Both the position numbers and the translations under genes were made by a program. Below, piece after piece: positions 35,749 through 46,600 of a DNA stretch of 64,000 nt (position 1 is the first letter of the stretch; each line of letters starts with the position of its first letter). This DNA is from Muricea muricata. Lineage: Eukaryota; Cnidaria; Anthozoa; Malacalcyonacea; Plexauridae. The stretch is taken from assembly GCA_963855995.1 (NCBI GenBank), contig OY979731.1:5849442-5913441 (forward strand), read 5' to 3'. The notes beneath the pieces are model-generated. The model did not search any database. It was not told where the DNA came from and was given only the letters and a program-made list of their open reading frames with translations.

Positions 35749-36005
35749 TGTTACTGCCAATAATAGCTTAAACAAGGATTGAACAACACTTCAAATAAAA
35801 TGATTTACTGTCTTCTCATTCTTATAAAGAATACAAATATTAACTGCCAATAAGGCTCTAAGTCAACTAAGTTAACGTTCAGGAATTTGTTGACGATGTA
35901 CACGGTTTACTTTCACAAACAAACTAAGCAATGTTTATACCACACTCTCGCCTTTTATATGCTTTACTAATATTTACATATTTAAATTAGCAATTGTATG
36001 CTACA
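35749..36005 (-). repeat. 5' LTR of the BEL element
   Basis: 257 bp, same ends and same sequence as the left LTR. It lies upstream of Gag on the minus strand, so it is the promoter-bearing copy. Confidence 0.96.
35951..35959 (-). promoter_or_regulatory. TATA box of the BEL 5' LTR
   Basis: TATAAAAGG on the element strand, about 50 bp into the LTR. Transcription would be expected to start some 25-35 bp further, near 35920-35930, which would make the LTR segment at 35877-35897 part of the RNA leader. Confidence 0.65.
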
Positions 36006-36010
36006 GTCAT
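36006..36010. repeat. Target-site duplication (GTCAT), right copy
   Basis: Matches 26121-26125 exactly, directly outside the right LTR. Confidence 0.9.
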
Positions 36011-36655
36011 ACAAGAGAAATCTGTCAGAACATGGGCCTGATTACCGATAAATAACACCTAACAGTTTATTTACCTCTTAATCTAAATGATTTATCCAGT
36101 ATCCTCTGTTTTTTGCTTTCTTTGACAGTCTTTATATCCGTTTCTCTACTTCATATGTGTGCAGACAATCAATTGTTATTACTGGAGTTCCAGGTATCAC
36201 CCGTAAAACATGCCTTTTTTTATGACTTTATAAAACAAAACTTTGAAAACAAAAAACATACGATTTTAAGTTTCCATCTTAACTTTAAAAATACGCAAAA
36301 ATTTGTACGATCGGAGTAAAAATCAAAAAGATATAACTAGCCGAAAATTGCGAATTTTTTCGAAAATTCGCAATTCACCCGATTCGCGCACGCACCCTCG
36401 AAGCAAAATTCGTTCACAGAAAGGGAAACAACGTAACCATAGCAACTTTGGTATCAAAATTATCCTCGTAATTCCCCCTTTCAAATTCACTAGGTTTCCT
36501 ATACTCCCCGACAACCCTAAACTTCTAGCACCGCTCGAAATATTGCGCAATTTTAGAAGACACATTAGTCACCAGTCTCCCGTTAATTTACGCACGGACG
36601 GCAAAAAATTGGGACATTTTGAATTGGCGATTTTGCATACATTTTTGCCAAGCGT
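36011..36655. other. Right part of the 3.46-kb non-satellite block
   Basis: No gene or recognised element. A 13-bp inverted repeat closed by a TTCG tetraloop lies at 36346-36375 (ATTGCGAATTTT / AAAATTCGCAAT). ATTGGCGATTTTG at 36623-36635 is the inverse complement of the start of the block at 23312-23324. Satellite sequence resumes at about 36656 with GAAAAAAGCATTTTAAGC. Confidence 0.6.
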
Positions 36656-39600
36656 GGAAAAAAGCATTTTAAGCTGTAAAACGTCGCCGTGATCGATTTA
36701 AGACGGCAATTTTTAATTGCTGATTTGAGCATGTTTTCACGCTCAAATCACTTCTAGAACGCTTAAAACGCGATTTTGATGGTTCTAAGATCGTTTCTTT
36801 TCAGTTTACAAGCAAGTTATAGGTTTCTCATTTCAACATGTTATTTCGCTCATCTCGATGGTTTGAGCGCCGAAAACATGATTCTTGACTTGCTAAGTTC
36901 TGCAAATTCCATTTAGAAGGTCTCTTTTAGGTCCGTGATGGAAGTACATCATTGCGCTCAACTCGTTCACTTTAGCACTGAAAACAGCATTTTAAGCTTT
37001 AAAACGTCGCCGTGATCGATTTAAGACGGCAACTTTTAGGTGGTAATTTGAGTATGTTTTCACGCTAAAATCTCTTCCAGAACGCTTAACACGCGATTTT
37101 GATGGTTCTAAGATCGTTTCTTTTCAGTTTACAAGCAAGTTATGGGTCTCTCATTTCAACATGTTATTTCGCTCAATTCGATGGTTTGAGCGCCGTAAAC
37201 ATGATTGCCGACTTGCTAAGTTCTGCAATTTCCATTTAGAAGGTCTCTTTTAGATCCGTGGTTGCAGTACATCATTGCGCTCAACTCGTTCACTTTAGCA
37301 CTGAAAAAAGCATTTTAAGCTGTAAAACGTCGCCGTGATCGATTTAAGACGGCAATTTTTAGTTGCTGATTTGAGCATGTTTTCACGCTCAAATCACTTC
37401 TAGAACGCTTAAAACGCGATTTTGATGGTTCTAAGATCGTTTCTTTTCAGTTTACAAGCAAGTTATAGGTTTCTCATTTCAACATGTTATTTCGCTCATC
37501 TCGATGGTTTGAGCGCCGAAAACATGATTCTTGACTTGCTAAGTTCTGCAAATTCCATTTAGAAGGTCTCTTTTAGGTCCGTGATGGCAGTACATCATTG
37601 CGCTCAACTCGTTCACTTTAGCACTGAAAACAGCATTTTAAGCTTTAAAACGTCGCCGTGATCGATTTAAGACGGCAATTTTTAGGTGGTAATTTGAGTA
37701 TGTTTTCACGCTAAAATCTCTTCCAGAACGCTTAACACGCGATTTTGATGGTTCTAAGATCGTTTCTTTTCAGTTTACAAGCAAGTTATGGGTTTCTCAT
37801 TTCAACATGTTATTTCGCTCAATTCGAAGGTTTGAGCGCCGTAAACATGATTCCCGACTTGGTAAGTTCTTCAATTTCCATTTAGAAGGTCTCTTTTAGA
37901 TCCGTGATTGCAGTACATCATTGCGCTCAACTCGTTCACTTTAGCACTGAAAACAGCATTTTAAGCTGTAAAACGTCGCCGTGATCGATTTAAGACGGCA
38001 ATTTTTAGTTAGTGATTTGAGCATGTTTTCGCGCTAAAATCGCTTCTAGAACGCTTAAAACGCGATTTTGATGGTTCTAAGATCGTTTCTTTTCAGTTTA
38101 CAAGCAAGTTATAGGTTTCTCATTTCAACATGTTGTTTCGGTCATCTCGATGGTTTGAGCGCCTAAAACATGATTCCCGACTTGCTAAGTTCTGCAAATT
38201 CCATTTAGAAAGTCTTTTTTAGGTCCGTGATTACAGTACATGATTGTGCTCAACTCGTTCACTCTAGCACTAAAAACACCATTTTAAGCCCTAAAACGTC
38301 GCCGTGGTCGATTTAAGACGGCAATTTTTAGTTGGTGATTTGAGCATGTTTTCACGCTCAAATCGCTTCTAGAACGCTTAAAACGCGATTTTGATGGTTC
38401 TAAGGTCGTTTCTTTTGAGTTTACAAGCAAGTTATAGGTTTCACATTTCAACATGTTGTTTCGGTCATCTCGATGGTTTGAGCGCCAAAAACATGATTCC
38501 CGACTTGCTAAGTTCTGCAATATCCATTTAGAAGGTCTCTTTTAGATCCGTGATTGCAGTACATCATTGCGCTCAACTCGTTCACTTTAGCACTGAAAAC
38601 AGCATTTTAAGCTGTAAAACGTCGCCGTTATCGATTTAAGACGGCAATTTATAGTTAGTGATTTAAGCATGTTTTCACGCTTAAATCGCTTCTAGAAGGC
38701 TTAAAACGCGATTTTGATGGTTCTAAGATCGTTTCTTTTCAGTTTACAATCAAGTTATAGGTTTCTCATTTAACATGTTGTTTCGCTCATCTCGATGGTT
38801 TGAGCGCCGAAAACATGATTTCTGACTTGCTAAGTTGTGCAAATTCCATTTAGAATGTCTCTTTTAGGTCCGTGATTGCAGTACATCATAGCGCTCAACT
38901 CGTTCACTTTAGCACTGAAAACATTATTTTAAGCTTTAAAACGTCGCCGTGATCGATTTAAGACGGCAATTTTTAGGTGGTGATTTGAGTATGTTTTTAC
39001 TCTCAAATCGCTTCCAGAACGCTTAAAACGCGATTTTGATGGTTCTAAGATCGTTTCTTTTCAGTTTACAAGCAAGTTATGGGTTTCTCATTTCAACATG
39101 TTTTTTCGCTCAATTCGATGGTTTGAGCGCCGTAAACATGATTGCCGACTTGCTAAGTTCTGCAATTTCCAGTTAGAAGGTCTCTTTTAGATTCGTGATT
39201 GCAGTACATCATTGCGCTCAACTCGTTCACTTTAGCACTGAAAACAGCATTTTAAGCTGTAAAACGTCGCCGTGATCGATTTAAGACGGCAATTTTTAGT
39301 TGGTGATTTGAGCATGTTTTCACGTTCAAATCACTGCTAGAACGCTTAAAACGCGATTTTGATGGTTCTTAGATCGTTTCTTTTCAGTTTACAAGCAAGT
39401 TATAGGTTTCTCATTTCAACATGTTATTTCGCTCATCTCGATGGTTTGAGCGCCGAAAACATGATTCTTGACTTGCTAAGTTCTGCAAATTCCATTTAGA
39501 AGGTCTCTTTTAGGTCCGTGATTGCAGTACATCATTGCGCTCAACTCGTTCAATTTAGCACTGAAAAAATTATTTTAAGCTTTAAAACGTCGCCGTGATC

Positions 39601-42600
39601 GATTTAAAACGGCAATTTTTAGGTGGTGATTTGAGTATGTTTTTACTCTGAAATCGCTTCCAGAACGCTTAAAACGCGATTTTGATGGTTCTAAGATCGT
39701 TTCTTTTATGTTTACAAGCCAGTTATGGGTTTCTCGTTTCAACATGTTATTTCGCTCAATTCGATGGTTTGAGCGCCGTAAACATGATTGCCGACTTGCT
39801 AAGTTCTGCAATTTCCATTTAGAATGTCTCTTTTAGATCCGTGATTGCAGTACATCATTGCGCTCAACTCGTTCACTTTAGCACTGAAAACAGCATTTTA
39901 AGCTGTAAAACGTCGCCGTGATCGATTTAAGACGGCAATTTTTAGTTAGTGATTTGAGCATGTTTTCACTTTAAAATCGCTTCTAGAACGCTTAAAACGC
40001 GATTTTGATGGTTCTAAGATCGTTTCTTTTCAGTTTACAAGCAAGTTATAGGTTTCTCATTTCAACGTGTTGTTTCGCTCATCTCGATGGTTTGAGCGCA
40101 AAAAACATGATTCCCGACTTGCTAAGTTCTGCAATTTCTATTTAGAAGGTCTCTTTTAGGTCCCTGATTGCAGTACATGATTGTGCTCAACTCGTTCACT
40201 CTAGCACTAAAAAAACCATTTTAAGCTCTAAAACGTCGCCGTGGTCGATTTAAGACGGATATTTTTAGTTGGTGATTTGAGCATGTTTACACGCTAGAAT
40301 CGCTTCTAGAACGCTTAAAACGCGATTTTGGTGGTTCTAAGGTCGTTTCTTTTGAGTTTACAAGCAAGTTATAGGTTTCACATTTCAACATGTTGTTTCG
40401 GTCATCTCGATGGCTTGAGCGCCGAAAACATGATTCCGCACTTGCTAAGTTCTGCAATATCAAATTAGAAGGTCTCTTTTAGATCCGTGATTGCAGTACA
40501 TCATTGCGCTCAACTCGTTCACTTTAGCACTGAAAACATTATTTTAAGCTTTAAAACGTCGCCGTGATCGATTTAAGACGGAAATTTTTAGGTGGTGATT
40601 TGAGTATGTTTTCACGCTCAAATCGCTTCCAGAACGCTTAAAACGCGATTTTGATGGTTCTAAGATCGTTTCTTTTCAGTTTACAAGCAAGTTATGGGTT
40701 TCTCATTTCAACATGTTATTTCGCTCAATTCGATGGTTTGAGCGCCGAAAACATGATTGCCGACTTGCTAAGTTCTTCAATTTCCATTTAGAACGTCTCT
40801 TTTAGATCTGTGATTGCAGTACATCATTGCGCTCAACTCGTTCGTTCTAGCACTAAAAACACCATTTTAAGCTTTAAAACGTCGCCGTGGTCGATTTAAG
40901 ATAGCAATTTTTAGTTCGTGATTTGAGCATGTTTTTACGGTCAAATCGCTTTTAGAACGCTTAAAACGCGATTTTGATGGTTCTAAGGTCGTTTCTTTTG
41001 AGTTTACAAGCAAGTTATAGGTTTCACATTTCAACATGTTGTTTCGGTCATCTCGATGGTTTGAGCGCCAAAAACATGATTCCCGACTTGCTAAGTTCTG
41101 CAATATCCATTTAGAAGGTCTCTTTTAGATCCGTGATTGCAGTACATCATTGCGCTCAAATCGTTCACTTTAGCACTGAAAACCGCATTTTAAGCTGTGA
41201 AACGTCGCCGTGATCGATTTAAGACGGCAATTTTTAGTTAGTGATTTGAGCATGTTTTCACGCTCAAATCGCTTCTAGAAGGCTTAAAACGCGATTTTGA
41301 TGGTTCTAAGATCGTTTTTTTTAAGTTTACAAGCAAGTTATAGGTTTCTCATTTCAACATGTTATTTCGCTTATCTCGATGGTTTGAGCGCCGAAAACAT
41401 GATTCCCGACTTGCTAAGTTCTGCAAATTCCATTTAGAAGGTCTCTTTTAGGTCCGTGATTGCAGTACATAATGCGCTCAACTCGTTCACTTTAGCACTG
41501 AAAACACCATTTTAAGCTCTAAAACGTCGCCATGGTCGTTTTAAGACGGCAATTTTAAGTTGGTGATTTGAGCATGTTTTTACGCTCAAATGGCTTCTAG
41601 CACGCTTAAAACGCGATTTTTATGGTGCTAAGATCCTTTCTTTTGAGTTTATAAGCAAGTTATAGGTTTCTTATTTCAACATGTTATTTCGCTCATCTCG
41701 ATGGTTTGAGCGCCGAAAACATGATTCCTGACTTTCTAAGTTCTGCAAATTCCATTTAGAAGGTCTCTTTTAGGTCCGTGATTACAGTACATGAATGTGC
41801 TCAACTCGTTCACTCTAGCACTAAAAAGACCATTTAAAGCTCTAAAACTTCGCCGTGGTCGATTTAAGACGGCAATTTTTAGTTGGTGGTTTGAGCATGT
41901 TTTCACGCTCAAATCGCTTCTAGAACGCTTAAAACGCGATTTTGAAGGTTCTAAGGTCGTTTCTTTTGAGTTTACAAGCAAGTTATAGGTTTCACATTTC
42001 AACATGTTGTTTCGGTCATCTCGTTGGCTTGAGCGCCAAAAACATGATTCCCGACTTGCTAAGTTCTGCAATATCAAATTTGAATGTCTCTTTTAGATCC
42101 GTGATTGCAGTACATCATTGCGCTCAACTCGTTCACTTTAGCACTGAAAACAGCATTTTAAGCTGTAAAACGTCGCCGTGATCGATTTAAGACGGCAATT
42201 TTTAGTTAGTGATTTGAGCATGTTTTCACGCTCAAATCGCTTCTAGAACGCTTAAAACGCGATATTGATGGTTTTAAGATCGTTTCTTTTCAGTTTACAA
42301 GCAAGTTATAGGTTTCTCATTTCAACATGTTGTTTCATTCATCTCGATGGTTTGAGCGCCGAAAACATGATTCCCGACATGCTAAGTTCTGCAATTTCCA
42401 TTTAGAAGGTCTCTTTTAGGTCCCTGATTGCAGTACATCATAACGCTCAACTCGTTCGTTCTAGCACTAAAAACACCATTTTAAGCTCTAAAACGTCGCC
42501 GTGGTCGATTTAAGACGGCAGATTTTAGTTGGTGATTTGAGCATGTTTTTACGCTCAAATCGCTTTTAGAACGCTTAAAACACGCGGTTTTGATGGTTCT

Positions 42601-43600
42601 AAGGTCGTTTCTTTTGAGTTTACAAGCAAGTTATAGGTTTCACATTTCAACATGCTGTTTCGGTCATCTCGATGGTTTGAGCGCAAAAAACATGATTCCC
42701 GACTTGCTAAGTTCTGCACTATCCATTTAGAAGGTCTCTTTTAGATCCGATATTGCAGTACATCATTGCGCTCAAATCGTTCACTTTAGCACTGAAAACA
42801 GCATTTTAAGCTGTAAAATGTCGCGGGTGATCGATTTAAGACGGCAATTTTAAGTTGGTGATTTGAGCATGTTTTTACGCTCAAATCGCTTCTAGAACGG
42901 TTAAAACGCGACTTTTATGGTTCTAACTTCGTTTCTTTTCAGTTTACAAGCAAGTTATAGGTTTCTCATTTTAACATGTTGTTTCGCTCATCTCGATGGT
43001 ATGAGCGCCGAAAACATGATTCCCGACTTGCTAAGTTCTGCAATTTCCATTTAGAAGGTCTCTTTTAGGTCCGTGATTGCAGTACATAATGCGCTCAACT
43101 CGTTCACTTTAGCACTGAAAACACCATTTTAAGCTCTAAAACGTCGCCGTGGTCGATCTAAAACGGCAATTTTTATTTGGTGATTTGAGCATGTTTTTAC
43201 GCTCAAATGGCTTCTAGAACGCTTAAAACGCGATTTTTATGGTGCTAAGATCCTTTCTTTTGAGTTTATAAGCAAGTTATAGGTTTCTTATTTCAACATG
43301 TTATTTCGCTCATCTCGATGGTTTGAGCGCCGAAAACATGATTCCCGACTTTCTAAGTTCTGCAAATTCCAATTAGAAGGTCTCTTTTAGGTCCGTGATT
43401 GCAGTACATCATTGCGCTCAACTCTTTCGTTCTAGCACTAAAACACCATTTTAAGCTCTAAAACGTTGCCGTGGTCGATTTAAGGCGGCAATTTTTAGTT
43501 GGTGATTTGAGCATGTTTTTACGCTCAAATCGCGTTTATAACGCTTAAAACGCGACTTTTAGGGTTCTAAAATCGTTTCTTTTCAGTTTACAAGCAAGTT
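36656..43600 (+). repeat. Satellite array resumes, family A
   Basis: Same monomer, orientation and higher-order phase as the left array: the first monomers (GAAAAAAGC, then TTGCTGATTTGAGC, then TTCTTGACTTGC) follow the order seen after 2366. Stretches correspond closely to the left side; 38284-38520, for example, is nearly identical to 19136-19372. Monomers become more mixed towards 43400, and the diverged family begins by about 43600. No gene is seen. Confidence 0.95.
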
Positions 43601-46600
43601 TTAGGTTTCTCATTTCAACATGTTACTTCACTCATCTCGACGGTTTGAGTGCCGAAAACATGATTCCCGACTTGCTCAGTTGTGCGGTTTCCATTTAGAA
43701 GATCTCTTTTAGGTCTGTGATTGCAATATGTCATTGCGCTCAACTCGTTCACTTTAGCACTGAAAACATCAATTTAAGCTCTAAAGCGTGGCCGTGATCG
43801 ATTTAAGACGGCAATTTTTTGTTGTTTATTTGAGCATGTTTTTACGCTCAAATCGCTTCTAGAACGCTTAAAACGCGATTTTCATTATTCTAAGGTCGTT
43901 TTTCTTCTGTTTACAAGCAAGTTATTTGTTTCTCATTTCAACATGTTATTTCGCTCATGTCGATTGTTTGATTACCGAAAACATGATTCCCGACTTGCTC
44001 ATTTGTGCAACTTCCATTTAGAGGGTCTCTTTTAGGTTTGTGATTGCAATATGTCATTGCGCTCAACTCGTTCACTTTAGCACTCAAAACATCATTTTAA
44101 GCTCTAAAGCGTCGCTGATCGATTTAAGAAGGCAATTTTTTGTTTGTGATTTGAGCATATTTTTACGCTCAAATCGTTTCTAGAAAGCTTAAAACGCAAT
44201 TTTAATGATTCTAAGATCGTTTCTTTATTGTTTACAAGAAAGTTATAGGTTTCTCATTTCAACATGTTATTTCGCTCATCTCGATAGTTTGAGTACCAAA
44301 AAAATGATTCTCAACTTGCTAAGTTGTGCAATTTCCGTTTAGAAGGTCTATTTTAGGTCACTGATTGCAACATGTCATTGCGTTGAAATCGTTCACTTTA
44401 GCACTAAAAACATCATTTTAAGCTCTAAAACGTCGCTCTGATCGATTTAAGGACGGAATGTGTTCTTGGTATTTCAGTAGTTTTTTACCTTCAAATCGCT
44501 TATAGAACGCTTAAAACGCGGTTTTGATGATTCTAAGATCGTTTTTCTCCAGTTTACAAGCAAGTTATAGGTTTCTTTTTCAAACATGTTATGTCGCTCA
44601 TCTCGATGGTTTGAGCACCAAAAACATTATTCTCGACTTGCTAATTTGCGCAATTTCCATTTAGAAGATCTATTTTAGGTCCGTGATTGCAATATGTCAT
44701 TTCGCTCAACTCGTTCACTTTAGCACTGAAAACAGCATTTTAAGCTCTAAAGCGTCGCCGTGATCGATTTAAGAAGGCAATTTTTTTTGGTGATTTGAGC
44801 ATATTTTTACGCTGAAATTGCTTCTAGGAAGCTTAAAACGCAATTTTGATGATTTTGAGATCGTTTCTTTTCAGTTTAACAAGAAAGCTATGGGTTTCTC
44901 ATTTCAACACGTTACTTCGATCACCTCGATTGTTTGAGCGCCGAAAACGTGATTCTCTAATTGCTAAGTTGTGCAATTTCCATATAGAAGGTCTATTTAA
45001 GGTCCGTGATTGCAACAGGTCATTGCGCTTAACTCGTTCAATTTAGCACTGAAAACATCATTTTAAGCTAAAAAACCTCGCGCTGATCGATTTAAGACGG
45101 GAATGTGTTCTTAGTGATTTGAGCAGTTTTTACGCTCAAATCGCTTGTAGAATGCTTAAAACGCGATTTCGATGATTCTAAGATCGTTTTTCTTCAGTTT
45201 ACAAGCAAATTATAGGTTTCACATTTCAACATGTTATTTCGCTCATCTCGATTGTTTGATTGTCGAAAACATGATTCCCGACTTGCTCAGTTGGGCAACT
45301 TCCATTTAGAAGGTCTCTTTTAGGTCTGTGATTGCAATATGTCATTGCGCTCAACTCGTTCATTTTAGCACTGAATATATCATTTTAAGCTCTAAAATGT
45401 TGCTCTGATCGATTTAAGGCATGAATGTGTTCTTGGTTCTTTGAGCAGTTTTTTACGCTTAAATCGCTTGTAGAACGCCTAAAACGCGATTTTGATGATT
45501 TTTAGATCGTTTTTCTTCAGTTTACAAGCAAGTTATAGGTTTTTCATTTAAAGATGTTATGTCGCTCATCTCAATTGTTTGAGCGCCGAAAACATGATTC
45601 TCGACTTGCTAAGTTGTTCAATTTCCATTTAGAAGTTCTTTTTTTGGGTTTCTGATTGGAATATGTCATTGCGCTCAACCCGTTCATTTTTGCACTGAAA
45701 ACATGATTTTAAGCTCTAAAGCGTCGCCGTGGTCGATTTAAGACGGCAATTTTTTGTTGGTGATTTGAGCATTTTTTTACGTTCAAATCGCTTCTAGAAC
45801 GGTTAAAACCTGATTTTGATGATTCTATGGTCATTTCTTTTCAGTTTACAAGCAAGTTATAGGATTCTCATTTCAACATTTTATTTCGCTCATCTCGATT
45901 GTTTGATTGCCGAAAACATGATTCCCGACTTGCTCAGTTGTGCAACTTCCATTTAGAAGGTCTCTTTTAGGTCTGTGATAGCAATATGTCATTGCCCTCA
46001 ACTCGTTCACTTTAGCACTGAATATATCATTTTAAGCTCTAAAATGTTGCCCTGATCGATTTAAGGCGGGAATGTGTTCTTATTTATTTGAGTAGTTTTT
46101 TACGCTCAAGTCGCTTGTAGAACGCTTAAAACGCCATTTTGATGATTCTAAGATCGTTTCTTCTCAGTTTACAAGCAAGTTATATATGTTTCTCATTTCA
46201 ACACGTTACTTCGCTCATCTCGATGGTTTGAACGCCGAAAACATGATTCTCGACTTGCTAAGTTGTGCAATTTCCATATAGAAGGTCTATTTTAGGCCCG
46301 TTATTGCAACAGGTCTATGCGCTCAACTCGTTCACTTTTGCACTGAAAACATCATTTTAAGCTCTAAAACGTCGCGCTGATCGAATTAAGACGGGAATGT
46401 GTTCTTGGTGATTTGAGCAGTTTTTACGCTCAAATCGCTTGTAGAATGCTTAAAACGCGATTTCGATGATTCTAAGATCGTTTTTCTTCAGTTTACAAGC
46501 AAGTTATAGGTTTCTTTTTCAAACATGTTATTTCATTCATCTCGATAATTTGAGCGCCGAAAACATGATTCCCGACTTGCTGAGTTGTGCAATTTCCATT

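Larger units (their letters stand above)
26126..36005 (-). mobile_element. BEL/Pao LTR retrotransposon, minus strand, split by a Harbinger insertion
   Basis: A 9,880-bp LTR-to-LTR element transcribed right to left. It has identical 257-bp LTRs (26126-26382 and 35749-36005) with TG...CA ends and a GTCAT duplication on both sides. Without the inserted transposon it would be about 6.7 kb, normal for BEL/Pao. Gag is followed in one frame by protease, reverse transcriptase, RNase H and integrase, the BEL order. The PIF/Harbinger element at 31557-34737 cuts the Gag region, so full-length Gag-Pol cannot be made from this copy, although both coding halves are open and free of frameshifts. Identical LTRs indicate a recent insertion. 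Confidence 0.97.

Noticed and set aside
36303..36692. 129-codon ORF crossing from the non-satellite block into satellite
   Set aside because: It reads through the junction into satellite sequence, so it cannot be an old gene. Its composition is that of random AT-rich DNA.
44440..44470. CENP-B-box-like string in family B (ATCGATTTAAGACGGGA)
   Set aside because: The core requires TTCG-N4-A-N2-CGGG. Here the first base differs and the spacing is one base too long. The one variant with TTCG (48633, 57024) lacks CGGG.
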